Source: Kitasatospora cineracea (GTDB taxonomy: Bacteria; Actinomycetota; Actinomycetes; Streptomycetales; Streptomycetaceae). Taken from it: a stretch of 64,000 nucleotides of DNA. The notes under the pieces are model-generated. The model was not told where the DNA came from, did no database searches, and worked only from the letters and a program-made list of their open reading frames with translations. Both the position numbers and the translations under genes were made by a program. Where the stretch lies: positions 4,588,001 to 4,652,000 of the forward strand of contig NZ_RJVJ01000001.1 in the NCBI RefSeq assembly GCF_003751605.1, in the 5' to 3' direction. Position 1 is the first letter of the stretch; every line of letters begins with the position of its first letter. Positions 34,055-42,938 of the stretch are shown piece by piece.

Positions 34055-36121
34055 TCAGGGCCGGGCCTCCTCCTGGTGCAGGTCGAGGGCGGTGAGCAGG
34101 TGGAGCGCCGCGTCCGTCCAGCGGTCGGGGGACGGGTCGGCGGCCAGGGCGTCCAGCAGGGCGGCGGCGGTGCGCAGGCCGGTGCGGCGCAGGCCGGACG
34201 CGGCCGGGGCCAGCTGGTGCGGGAGGGCGGTGTCCAGGCCGGTGCGGGCGAGTTCGGCGAGCGCGGTGCGGGCGGCGGTCAGGGCCGCGGCCAGCGGGTC
34301 GGCGGCGGCCGGGGGCAGGGCGGTGAACGGGTGCGGGTCGGTCTCGGCCGCCAGGTCCGGGTGGACCGGCCCGGCGGCCGTGCGCACCGCCAGCGGGTCG
34401 AGGACGGGACGGCCCGCCTCCGGCCGCAGCAGGCCGCTGACGTGCGTCACCGTGCCGGACTCCAGGGCCGCCGCCAGCGCGTCGATCCGGCCCGGGCAGA
34501 GCACGTCGTGCTCGGCGGAGAGCCGAACCTCCGTCCCCGCGGCGTCCCGCAGGACGGCCTCCAGGCGCTGCCGGGCCGGGTCGTAGCCCAGCGGGCCGAC
34601 CTCCGCCACGGCCAGCACGTGCGCGTTCTCCGCCTCGATCCGGGGCCGCACCGGCCGCGGCGGACGCCCGCCCAGCGCCCGCAGCCGGGCCGCCGCGTCG
34701 TGCAGCAGCAGCGGCGCGGGCAGCGACGCCCAGGCGTCGCCGAGCGGCGTGACGCTGGTCGAGGCGATCCGGCCCCGCTCCACCGTCACGGCCCGGCCCG
34801 CGCTGCGCGAGACCGACTCGCTGACCAGGTTCGACCCGGCCAGCGCCCGCACCGAGTGCCCGAGCAGCCGCCGCCCCGCCAACTCCGCGCCCGTGCCCGC
34901 CCGGCCCTCCGGCACCGCCCACTGCTTGCGCAGCACCAGGGCGATCCCGGCGTCCGGCTGCGCCAGGTAGAGCTCCGTGCACCGCTCCGCCCCGCCCCGG
35001 CCGGCCGACACCCGGCAGCCCAGCGCGACCAGCCGGGTGCGGCGCAGCTGGGTGACCGCGCTCTCCCCGGTGCCCAGCGCCAACGCCCGGTCCGCCGCCC
35101 GCAACCGGGCCCGCAGCTCCACCAGCAACTCGGCCACCCGGTCCGGGTCGTGCCGGGTGTCCCGGTCCGCGTACGCCGCCAGCTGCACCCGCAGCTCGGC
35201 CGCCGCGGCGGCCGGCCAGTGCGCCGACGCCGCCGCCAACTCGGCCTCCAGCCGCGCCAGTTGCGCCAGCAGGACCGGACCCGTCCGGGCCGTGCCGGTG
35301 CGCAGCAGCTCCTCGGTGAGCGCCGCCACCGCCACCGCCGCCGCCGTCGCAGTGGCGGGAGCCGGCTGCGCCCGGTCCGCCGTCGCCGCCGCCGTCCCGG
35401 CATCCGCCCGCTTCGGGCCGCCCGCGGTGCGTGCCGAACCGGACGGCGTGCCGTCCTCGTCCGCCGCCCGGAACGCCCACACCGCCAGCGTCACCAGCTC
35501 GCCGTGCCGTGCTGCGGTCGCCCCGCTCAGCGCGAAGTTCAGGCTGCGCGGGACGGGGAAGCGGACGGTGCAGCTGGGCAGCTCCACCGACGGCGCCGGG
35601 TGCGCGGCGTCCATCCGCTGCACCGTCACCCGCACCCCCCGCTCCCAGGCTCGCCGGGCCGCCGCGAGGGCCGGGCGGCCGAACGCCGCCAGCAGCGTCG
35701 CGTCGTCGAACTCGGCCGGGGACCAGGGGAGTTCGGGCTCAGGGGGCGGGGCGGGCGCCGCTGCCCCGGGCCCGGCCGCGGCCTCGGGCCGGGACCCGGA
35801 TGCGGGCGAGGACTCGGACGCGGAATCGGACGCGGACCGGGACCGGGCCTGGGCCTGGTAGGCGAGGACCAGGCCCACCAGGTGGCGGCAGACGCCCGGG
35901 GCCGGGCAGCTGCACGTCCCCGCCTCCAGCGGGACCCCGGCGGGCAGGGCCGCCCGGCTGCCGTCCGGGAACGCGGCCGCGACCTCGCCGGCCGGGTCGA
36001 GGGACACCGAGGCCCCGGCGCCCGAGTCGAGCTCGCGGGCCGCCCGCTTCACCAGGCCGCGGTTGGCCAGCGCGGCCAGCGTGTCGGCGTCCAGCGCCAG
36101 CAGGTCCGTCCGGGCGTTCAC
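34055..36121 (-). CDS. SWIM zinc-finger protein (YehQ-like)
   Basis: A 688-residue protein. Near residues 66-80 is a SWIM zinc finger of form CxC-xn-CxH: GTCSCPAPGVCRHLVGLVLA, a module for DNA or protein binding. An acidic Ser-rich linker (SRSASDSASESSPASGSRPE) and a long mostly helical body follow (LTEELLRTGTARTGPVLLAQ; RIEAENAHVLAVAEVGPLGY). The GTG start overlaps the stop of the DUF5682-VWA gene by four bases. With the MoxR ATPase this makes the same set as E. coli yehL-yehM-yehP-yehQ, where yehQ encodes the SWIM protein. Function is unknown; a substrate adaptor is a reasonable guess. Confidence 0.85.
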   Translation of the reverse strand: MNARTDLLALDADTLAALANRGLVKRAARELDSGAGASVSLDPAGEVAAAFPDGSRAALPAGVPLEAGTCSCPAPGVCRHLVGLVLAYQAQARSRSASDSASESSPASGSRPEAAAGPGAAAPAPPPEPELPWSPAEFDDATLLAAFGRPALAAARRAWERGVRVTVQRMDAAHPAPSVELPSCTVRFPVPRSLNFALSGATAARHGELVTLAVWAFRAADEDGTPSGSARTAGGPKRADAGTAAATADRAQPAPATATAAAVAVAALTEELLRTGTARTGPVLLAQLARLEAELAAASAHWPAAAAAELRVQLAAYADRDTRHDPDRVAELLVELRARLRAADRALALGTGESAVTQLRRTRLVALGCRVSAGRGGAERCTELYLAQPDAGIALVLRKQWAVPEGRAGTGAELAGRRLLGHSVRALAGSNLVSESVSRSAGRAVTVERGRIASTSVTPLGDAWASLPAPLLLHDAAARLRALGGRPPRPVRPRIEAENAHVLAVAEVGPLGYDPARQRLEAVLRDAAGTEVRLSAEHDVLCPGRIDALAAALESGTVTHVSGLLRPEAGRPVLDPLAVRTAAGPVHPDLAAETDPHPFTALPPAAADPLAAALTAARTALAELARTGLDTALPHQLAPAASGLRRTGLRTAAALLDALAADPSPDRWTDAALHLLTALDLHQEEARP

Positions 36122-39100
36122 CGGCCCACCTTCTCCGCCACGAACGCGGCCAGCGCGCCCGGTGTCATCGCGCCCACGTGCGCCCCCGATCCGACCAGCC
36201 GGGCCGCCAGTTCGCGGTCGTACACCGGGTCCGCCTCCTCGTCCAACGCGGCCAGCCCGAGCACCGTGCTGCCCTGCTCCACCAGCGTCCGCACCCCGCG
36301 CAGCAGCCGGCCGGGGTCGCCGCCCTCGAAGAAGTCCGACACCAGCACCACGATGCTGCGCCGCGGGTTGTCCAGCAGCCCGGCCGCGTAGTCCACCGCC
36401 CGGGCGATGTCGGTGCCGCCGCCGAGCTGCACCCGCATCAGCAGCTCCACCGGGTCGCTCACGTCCTCGGTCAGGTCCACCACCGAGGTGTCGAACGCCA
36501 CCAGGTGGGTGCGCAGCCCCGGCAGGTTCCACAGGCAGGCCGCCGTCACCGCGGAGTGGATCACCGAACCGGCCATCGAGCCCGACTGGTCGACCAGCAG
36601 CACGAGTTGCCACCGCTCCAGGGTGCGCCGCGTCCGGGAGTGGAAGTACGGCCGCTCGATCAGCAGCCGCCGCCGCTCCGGCTGGTAGTGCGCGAGGTTC
36701 GCCCGCACCGTGGTCCGGAAGTCGAAGTTCCGGGCCAGCGGGACCAGGCTGCGGCCCGGCGCCCGCGTCCCGGTGAACGCCCGGCGCACCTGCGGACGCA
36801 GCCGCGCCAACAGCTCGCGCACCACCGACTCCACCAACCGGCGTGCCAGGAACAGGAGTTCGGGGTTCATCAGGTGCTTGGTGCGCAGCACCGCGCGCAG
36901 CAGCGCCGGGCTCGGCTCCACCCGGGACAGCACCTCCGGGTCGGTGACGATCTCGTCGATGCCGTACCGCTCCACCGCGTCCCGCTCCAGCCGCTCCACG
37001 GTCTCCTTCGGGAACAGCCGGTGCACCTCCTCCAGCCAGTCCACCGGCGTCACCACGGACGCCCCGTCGCCCCCGTGCCGCGAACCGCCGCGCCCGCTGC
37101 CGCCGGAACGCCGGACCCCGCGCCGTCCCGCCTCCGGGTCGCGCCCGTACAGCCACTCCAGCGCGGCGTCCTGCGCGGCCGCCCGCCCGTCGAGCGAACC
37201 GGTGCAGCGCTCGGCGGGCGCGCCGAGGATCAGGCGCCAGCGTTCGAGGCCCTCGTCGGGGAGGTGGGAGGGAGGGGGCGCGGGGGAGGTGCCGGTGTCT
37301 TCGGGGACCGGGAGGGGAGCGAGGGCGGCCGGGGCCGGGTCCGGGGCCAGGCCGTAGCGGGTCAGCAGGTCGGTGACGGCGAGTTCGAGGCCGGCGGCGC
37401 GGGCGAGCAGGGACGGGTCGGCGGTGGTGCGGAGCAGGCCGCGGGCCGAGCCGGTGCGGCCGCGGCGGGCCAGCAGGCGTTCGGCGATCCGCTCGCGTTC
37501 GCGGGGCGGGAAGTAGCCGAACGCCTGGCGGAGCGCGGGCAGGCCGCGCAGGAAGTCGACGGTCGGCAGCCGGGTGACGATCGCGTCCAGGGCGTCGAAC
37601 AGGGAGGCGTCGTCGGCGGCGTCGAGGGCGGGACCGGTCAACTGCTCGCGGGCCAGCACGAACAGCCCCGACAGCCAGTCGCCGAGCCGGGCCGGCTCGC
37701 CCGCCAGCGCCCGGGCCCGCCGGGCGACTTCGTCGGGGGAGACCGCCGTCGCCAGGTCGTCCGCGCTTCCGCTTCCGGCCCCTGGCCCGGGCCCGTCGGC
37801 GGTCAGGGACCAGCGCAGGCCGAGGGCGGCGCCGCGCAGGTCCGGGGGCGCGGCGGGGTCGGCGGCGACGCGGGCGGCGGTGGCGAGGGCGGCCGGGCGA
37901 GTGAGGGTGAGGACGGGGGTGGCGTGACGGAGGGTGTCGCGGGCGGCGGTGGCGGCGCGCAGGCGGGCGTGGTCGACGCCGGTGCCGCCGCGCAGGCCCT
38001 CGGCCAGCCACAGGACGCGGTGCAGGGCCGCGTCGACCAGGTCGGCCAGCCGCGGGTCGGCGGCGACGCCGTACACCCGGTCGTGCCGCCACAGGTCCAG
38101 GGTGGTGGCCAGCACCTCGCCCACCGCGCCGAGTTCGGGGACGTCGCCGAGCCGGGCGGTGAGCGTGTCGAGGAGTTCGCCGGTCAGCGTGCCGACGCCG
38201 CACAGGACGGCGTCGAACAGCAGCCCGGCGAGGGCGGCCGGGTCGGTGCCGGTGTCGCGGGCCCGGCCGGCGAGGGCCACGGAGGCCGCGTCGGGCAGCC
38301 GGGCCCCGTACGCGCCGGCCTCGATCAGTGCGGCGTCGCGCCGGTGCGCCCGGCCCTGCGGATCGGGCTCCCAGCGTTCGGTGAAGACCGGGTCGCCGCC
38401 GCCGGTCGGGCCGTCCGCCCGGAGGTGGCCGGGCACTCCCAGCACCCGTAGCCGGTGCAGGAAGCGGCTGCGGCGCAGGCCGTCCGGGGTGGTCAGGTCG
38501 GCGGTGGCGGGGCGGCCCGGTTCGACGCCGCAGACGGCCTGTTCGGCCGCCACGTCGTGGACCAGCGGCGGCGCGGGCGTGTCCGGGTGCAGCCGGCCGC
38601 GCCGGGTGCCGGTGCCGGCCGCGACCAGCGCCCGGACCAGCGGGTCGGCGCCGCTGGTCGGACGTTCGCGCCCCTGCCAGGGCAGCGGCTGCTCCAGTGC
38701 CTCGCCGACCAGCCCGGAGGCCAGGCCGTCCAGCACGTCGGCCCGCGAGCGCACCCGGTGCCCGCGCATCGCCGCCAGGCCCTCGGCCAGGGTGCGGGCC
38801 GCGATCAGGTCGGCCGTCGACACCGGCACCCGCTCCTTCCGCAGCCGCCGCACCACCTCCTCGACCAGGCCGTCCGCCGCGCCCTGCGGCCCGCGCTCCC
38901 ACAACAGTTGGTAGTAGCCGGGGGAGGGCATGCCGGACTGGTAGCCGCCGAACGCGTCCAACTGGGCGAAGGAGTACGGCACCAGGTGGCTGCCGCCGAC
39001 CGCACCCTCCGGCGGCCGCGGCACCTCCGGCCAGCCGTCCGCCACCGTGCCGTCCGTGGCCGTGCCGTCCGTGGCCGGGTTGTCCGCCGCCGAGTTGTCC

Positions 39101-39855
39101 GCCACCGTGCCGTCCGTGGCCGGGTTGTCCGCCGCCGGGTCGTCCGCCACCGTGCCGTCCGCCGCCGGGTCGTCCGCCGCCGGGCCGTCCGCGACCAGTG
39201 TGCGCAGCGCGGGCGTGTGGAAGCCGCCGGTGACCACCAGCACCGGGCCGTCGCCGCGGGCCAGCGCGGCCCGCACCCAGCGCGCCATGTACGCCTCGCG
39301 GGCGGTGTCGCCGGCGTCGGCGGCCGCGTCGCCGCGCACCAGCGCGAAGTAGGCGTCCAGCCGTTCGGCCAGGCCGGCCGGGTCGGGGAGTTCGACCAAG
39401 CCGTCCCACAGGGTGTCCGGCGAGTCGGTGCCGAACGCCCGGCACAGCCGCTCGGTGGCCTCCGCGTACCGGGCCTCGGCGTCCGCGAACCGGTTCGCCA
39501 GCGGGCGGGCCCGGTCGGTGAACGCCGGGTGCCAGGCCGGCAGGTCGACGAAGCGCACCTGCGCGCCCGCCGCCCGGCCCTCGGTCAGTGCCACCCACTC
39601 CGGCGAGTACGCGCACAGCGGCGCCCAGGAGGTGGCCGTCCGCTCCTCGTCCCGGTAGTGGCTGAACACCGCGACCGGCAGTTCGTGGCCGAGCAGCAGT
39701 TCGTCCAGCCGCGGGTTCAGGTCCGCCGGGCCCTCGATCAGCACGTGCGCGGGCCGCAACTGCGCGACGGTGCGGGCGACCAGCGCCGCGCAGGCCGGGG
39801 AGTGGTGCCGGACGCCCAGGAAGACCGCCTCCGGGCGCTGCGCCGTCCCCGCCAT
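36118..39855 (-). CDS. DUF5682-VWA fusion protein (YehM + YehP counterparts in one chain)
   Basis: A 1,245-residue protein combining two normally separate parts. Residues 1 to ~905 are DUF5682, opening VFLGVRHHSPACAALVART and VLIEGPADLNPRLDELLLGH, a pattern like the TraB/ChaN-EreA hydrolase fold with conserved His and Glu. A Gly/Arg linker (about 905-925, RRSGGSGRGGSRHGG) leads to a CoxE/YehP-like part. It ends in a VWA domain (about 1083-1245) with a full MIDAS: VLLVDQSGSMAGS, LGGGTDIARAV and VSDFFEGGD. Residues 221-272 are degenerate tandem repeats. The ATG overlaps the MoxR stop (TGATG), so ATPase and fusion are made in step. MoxR/VWA pairs act as metal-dependent assembly or remodelling machines; the target is unknown. 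Confidence 0.88.
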   Translation of the reverse strand: MAGTAQRPEAVFLGVRHHSPACAALVARTVAQLRPAHVLIEGPADLNPRLDELLLGHELPVAVFSHYRDEERTATSWAPLCAYSPEWVALTEGRAAGAQVRFVDLPAWHPAFTDRARPLANRFADAEARYAEATERLCRAFGTDSPDTLWDGLVELPDPAGLAERLDAYFALVRGDAAADAGDTAREAYMARWVRAALARGDGPVLVVTGGFHTPALRTLVADGPAADDPAADGTVADDPAADNPATDGTVADNSAADNPATDGTATDGTVADGWPEVPRPPEGAVGGSHLVPYSFAQLDAFGGYQSGMPSPGYYQLLWERGPQGAADGLVEEVVRRLRKERVPVSTADLIAARTLAEGLAAMRGHRVRSRADVLDGLASGLVGEALEQPLPWQGRERPTSGADPLVRALVAAGTGTRRGRLHPDTPAPPLVHDVAAEQAVCGVEPGRPATADLTTPDGLRRSRFLHRLRVLGVPGHLRADGPTGGGDPVFTERWEPDPQGRAHRRDAALIEAGAYGARLPDAASVALAGRARDTGTDPAALAGLLFDAVLCGVGTLTGELLDTLTARLGDVPELGAVGEVLATTLDLWRHDRVYGVAADPRLADLVDAALHRVLWLAEGLRGGTGVDHARLRAATAARDTLRHATPVLTLTRPAALATAARVAADPAAPPDLRGAALGLRWSLTADGPGPGAGSGSADDLATAVSPDEVARRARALAGEPARLGDWLSGLFVLAREQLTGPALDAADDASLFDALDAIVTRLPTVDFLRGLPALRQAFGYFPPRERERIAERLLARRGRTGSARGLLRTTADPSLLARAAGLELAVTDLLTRYGLAPDPAPAALAPLPVPEDTGTSPAPPPSHLPDEGLERWRLILGAPAERCTGSLDGRAAAQDAALEWLYGRDPEAGRRGVRRSGGSGRGGSRHGGDGASVVTPVDWLEEVHRLFPKETVERLERDAVERYGIDEIVTDPEVLSRVEPSPALLRAVLRTKHLMNPELLFLARRLVESVVRELLARLRPQVRRAFTGTRAPGRSLVPLARNFDFRTTVRANLAHYQPERRRLLIERPYFHSRTRRTLERWQLVLLVDQSGSMAGSVIHSAVTAACLWNLPGLRTHLVAFDTSVVDLTEDVSDPVELLMRVQLGGGTDIARAVDYAAGLLDNPRRSIVVLVSDFFEGGDPGRLLRGVRTLVEQGSTVLGLAALDEEADPVYDRELAARLVGSGAHVGAMTPGALAAFVAEKVGR
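39042..39195 (-). repeat. In-frame tandem repeats within the DUF5682 region
   Basis: Units such as GTCCGTGGCCG, GTCCGCCGCCGGGTC and GCCACCGTGCCGTCC repeat in multiples of 15 and 18 bases, all in frame. They encode runs like ADDPAADGTVADDPAADNPA (residues ~221-272), an acidic disordered insert of variable length. Confidence 0.85.
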
Positions 39856-40946
39856 CAGTCGGCCAACAGGTGCCGGGCGTCGTACAGTTCGCGCCAGCGG
39901 CCGCCCTTGCGGCGCTCGGCCTGCTGCTCCAGGAAGCGGCGCAGCCGGGCCAGGTCGTCCGGGTTGTCCTTGGCCGCGGTGCCGGCCAGGCAGGTCACCA
40001 GGTCCGCGGCGCTGCCCGGCTCCTGGCGCAGGAACCAGCCGCGCACGCCGACCGCGTGCGCCACCGACACCGCCTCCGCCGTGCTCAGCACCGCCGAGGA
40101 CGGGCCCTTGCCGCCGTCCGGCGCGCGCAGCTCCCGGAAGGTCGCCACCAGCACCTCCAGCAGGTCCCGGTCCGGGGCCGGCTCGACGCCCGAACGGCGC
40201 AGCAGCGCCGCCGACTCGGCCTCCACCAGGGCCACTTCGGTGGCGAAGTCGGCGATCGGGAAGACCGTCTCGAAGTTGAACCGGCGCTTGAGCGCGGCGC
40301 TCATCTCGTTGACGCCCCGGTCCCGGGTGTTCGCGGTGGCGATCACGTTGAACCCGGGGACGGCGAACACCATGCCGTCCGGCCCGTCCAACTCCGGTAC
40401 CGCCAGCACCCGTTCGGACAGCAGCGAGAGCAGGCAGTCCTGCACCTCCAGCGGGCAGCGGGTGATCTCCTCGAACCGGACCACCTTGCCCTGCGCCATC
40501 CCCTTGAGCATCGGCGCGGGCACCAGCGAACGCGTCGACGGCCCCTCCGAGACCAGCAGCGCGTAGTTCCAGCCGTACTTGATCTGGTCCTCGGTGGTCG
40601 CCGCCCCGCCCTGCACCGTCAGCGTGGACGTGCCGCTGACCGCCGCCGCGATCAGCTCCGACAGCAGCGACTTCGCCGTCCCCGGCTCGCCCACCAGCAT
40701 CAGCCCGCGGTTCGTCGCCAGCGTCACCAGCGCCCGTTCCACCAGCGCCGCGTTCCCGACGAACTTCCGGCTCACCCCGGCCCGTTCGTCACCCACCACG
40801 AAACTGCGTGCCGCCCGCAGGCTCAACTCCCAGCCCGGCGGCCGCGGATCCCCGTCCCGCTCGCGCAGCACCGCCAACTCCTCCGCGAAGCGCACCTCGG
40901 CGGGCGGCCGTTGCAGGTCGGGACGGTCGGCGGTCGGAACGGGCAT
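39855..40946 (-). CDS. MoxR-family AAA+ ATPase (YehL-like)
   Basis: A 363-residue AAA+ ATPase. Walker A is LMLVGEPGTAKSLLSELIAA (around residue 85), Walker B is KVVRFEEITRCPLEVQDCLL, sensor 1 is FNVIATANTRDRGVNEMSAA, and the arginine region is LKRRFNFETVFP. MoxR proteins couple ATP hydrolysis to VWA partners that select and remodel substrates. It is the first gene of the unit ATPase, DUF5682-VWA, SWIM, joined by overlapping stop/start codons. A 264-bp gap separates it from the divergent GNAT gene and must hold the operon promoter. Confidence 0.92.
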   Translation of the reverse strand: MPVPTADRPDLQRPPAEVRFAEELAVLRERDGDPRPPGWELSLRAARSFVVGDERAGVSRKFVGNAALVERALVTLATNRGLMLVGEPGTAKSLLSELIAAAVSGTSTLTVQGGAATTEDQIKYGWNYALLVSEGPSTRSLVPAPMLKGMAQGKVVRFEEITRCPLEVQDCLLSLLSERVLAVPELDGPDGMVFAVPGFNVIATANTRDRGVNEMSAALKRRFNFETVFPIADFATEVALVEAESAALLRRSGVEPAPDRDLLEVLVATFRELRAPDGGKGPSSAVLSTAEAVSVAHAVGVRGWFLRQEPGSAADLVTCLAGTAAKDNPDDLARLRRFLEQQAERRKGGRWRELYDARHLLAD

Positions 40947-41065
40947 CGCGCAATCCTCGGGGCAGGCATCGGGTCCGGGTACGGGGCGATCCTCTCAAGC
41001 CCCCGCGGGCCGCCCGGTCCCGGGCTGCCACCCGGCCGGCCGACCACCGCGCACCGACGGTATCC

Positions 41066-41116
41066 GGCACCGCCGACAGCGACAGCGACAGCGGCACCGC
41101 AGACAGCGACAGCGAC
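41066..41116. repeat. Direct repeat GGCACCGC-(A/C)GACAGCGACAGCGA
   Basis: Two consecutive copies of a unit containing GACAGCGACAGCGAC lie in the spacer between the MoxR gene and the divergent GNAT gene. Simple-sequence tract; no gene. Confidence 0.7.
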
Positions 41117-41210
41117 CGGGCGGGAGCGGGCCGGACGCGGACCGTCATGGTTCTGCAACAGCTCCGGCGGCCGCCCGGGACCGCCACCGGACGGCGGTTA
41201 GGTTGGGCCG

Positions 41211-41996
41211 ATGAGTCTGACGATCGAAGAGGTCACCGCCGCCGGGGCGGCCTGGGTGTGGCTGCCGGACGACGCCGAGGTCGTCGAGGACGCCGGCTAC
41301 ACGATCCTGCGGCTGCCCGACTACTACGACTTCGACCTGTCGGTCGTCTCCTTCACCCCCACCGGCCCGCTCCCCGCCGCCGTGGACGCCGTCCTCGCCC
41401 GGGCCCGGACGCTCGGACCGCCGGTGCTCGACTGGCAGGTCCTGCTCGGCGGCCCGCCCGGGCTCGGGGACGAACTGGCCGCCCGCGGCGGCCGGATCAA
41501 ACTCGACCTGGAGATCCTGGCCGCGGACCTGTCCGCGGGCGCCCCGGACCTGCGCCCGCCCGAGGTGGCGGTGGAACTGCGCTGGGCCACGGACTTCCCG
41601 ACCGTCCGGGACGGGGCGCTCGTCGAGACCACCGGCTTCGGCGGCGCCCTCCCGCCCGCCTCGCAACTGGAGCACGCGGCGCACCGCAACGCGCGGGCCG
41701 CCGCGGAGGGCCGGGGCGGGCGGCTCGTCGCCTACGTCGACGGCGAACCCGTCGGCACCGGCGGCGTGGCCCTGGTCGACGGCGTCGCCCGCCTGACCGG
41801 CGGCGTGGTCGCCCCGCCCTGGCGGGGCCGCGGCGTCTACCGCGCCGTCCTCGGGGCCCGGCTCGCCCACGCGGCGGCCCGCGGCGCGCGCATGGCCCTG
41901 GTCAAGGGCAACCCCCGCACGTCCGGGCCGATCCTGCGCCGCTCCGGCTTCACGGCCTTCGGCCAGGAGCCGGTCTACGCCCTCCCGTTGGGGTGA
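41211..41996 (+). CDS. GNAT-family N-acetyltransferase
   Basis: A 261-residue acetyltransferase. The GNAT core is C-terminal: GGRLVAYVDGEPVGTGGVAL (strands 2-4), LTGGVVAPPWRGRGVYRAVL with the acetyl-CoA pyrophosphate loop RGRGVYRA, and ARMALVKGNPRTSGPILRRS then GFTAFGQE. The first ~120 residues may form a second, degenerate GNAT-like half. It interrupts the yeh-like cluster on the opposite strand. Substrate unknown. Confidence 0.88.
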   Translation: MSLTIEEVTAAGAAWVWLPDDAEVVEDAGYTILRLPDYYDFDLSVVSFTPTGPLPAAVDAVLARARTLGPPVLDWQVLLGGPPGLGDELAARGGRIKLDLEILAADLSAGAPDLRPPEVAVELRWATDFPTVRDGALVETTGFGGALPPASQLEHAAHRNARAAAEGRGGRLVAYVDGEPVGTGGVALVDGVARLTGGVVAPPWRGRGVYRAVLGARLAHAAARGARMALVKGNPRTSGPILRRSGFTAFGQEPVYALPLG

Positions 41997-42036
41997 GCCC
42001 CCGCCCGGCAGCCGGGGCGGTCGCCCGTCCCGGGGC

Positions 42037-42873
42037 TCAGACGGGGACGTTGCGGATGACGGCGTCCGTCAGCGGGCTGAGCTGCTTGACCAGCTCGTCG
42101 AAGTTCCCGGTGCGGCCGTCGGACCACTGGGCCATGCCGATGAGCATGCCGGTCCCGTAGCCCGCGAAGTCCTGCACGAAGCCGCTGTCGGGCGGCAGTT
42201 CGCGCAGGCCCGAGCCCCGGGGCGGGAGCTGGACCGCGACCTGGTAGTCGGCGGCGTCCACGGCCAGCTGGTTGATCAGGTGCGGGACGTCGGTCGGGTC
42301 CTTCATGGTGAACAGCGCCAGCCGGTACTGGTTGCCGGCGGCGTCCCGGTACAGCGCCAGGTCGATGCCGAGGCAGCCGTGGCCCTGGGTGATCAGCCCG
42401 GCGAGGACGGAGGTCACCAGGTCCGCCCCGGTGCAGTTCGACTCGGCCACGTCCGCGACCAGGGTGTAGCCCTGCACCTTCTCCGGGAAGACGGACAGCG
42501 GGATCGCCGCCCCGGGCCCGCCGGACGCCGCCTGGGTCGGAGCGGCGAGCGCGGAGGCTGAAACGGTGTTCGCGGACGGAGCGGACGGAGCGGAGGGGAC
42601 CGCCGGGGCGGACGACGCGGGCGGGGCGGCGGAGGGGGCCGGCTTCCGGTCGTGGTAGGCGTACGCGCCCGCGCCCGCCGCGGCCAGCACGATGGCGGCC
42701 GACAGGACCAGCAGCCCGCGCCGGGAGCGGTGGCGGGGCTGCTGCTGTCGGGCGGTCTGCCGGCCCGCCTGCCGGGCCCGTTCGGCGGCGCTGGGCTCCT
42801 TCACCGCGTTGTTCTTCTCGAACTCCCTGACGAATTCTTCCCACAGATCGTCACCGGATCCACGCATAGTCAC
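42037..42873 (-). CDS. Membrane-anchored hypothetical protein with external domain
   Basis: A 278-residue protein: an acidic N-terminus (GSGDDLWEEFVREFEKNNAV), one transmembrane helix (~53-73, LLVLSAAIVLAAAGAGAYAY), an Ala/Pro/Ser linker, then an external domain of ~150 residues with two Cys (SNCTGADLVTSVLAGLITQG, HGCLGIDLALYRDAAGNQYR) and YQVAVQLPPRGSG. I do not recognise the family. It is close to substrate-binding or lipoprotein-like envelope proteins. The start is GTG at 42873 or ATG at 42867. It lies 65 bp downstream of a DUF4132 gene in the same orientation, so it may be part of that unit. Confidence 0.75.
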   Translation of the reverse strand: MTMRGSGDDLWEEFVREFEKNNAVKEPSAAERARQAGRQTARQQQPRHRSRRGLLVLSAAIVLAAAGAGAYAYHDRKPAPSAAPPASSAPAVPSAPSAPSANTVSASALAAPTQAASGGPGAAIPLSVFPEKVQGYTLVADVAESNCTGADLVTSVLAGLITQGHGCLGIDLALYRDAAGNQYRLALFTMKDPTDVPHLINQLAVDAADYQVAVQLPPRGSGLRELPPDSGFVQDFAGYGTGMLIGMAQWSDGRTGNFDELVKQLSPLTDAVIRNVPV

Positions 42874-42938
42874 AGCCCCAGGACCTTAGTGATCTCCGCT
42901 CCGGTTGGGAAGTACACGGTCCGACCCGGTCGGCGGGG

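Noticed and set aside
34055..39616. A 1,853-codon minus-strand frame running through the SWIM and VWA genes
   Set aside because: Its last ~690 codons are the real SWIM gene. The part upstream of 36121 is out of frame with the DUF5682-VWA gene and is Arg/Gly shadow sequence.
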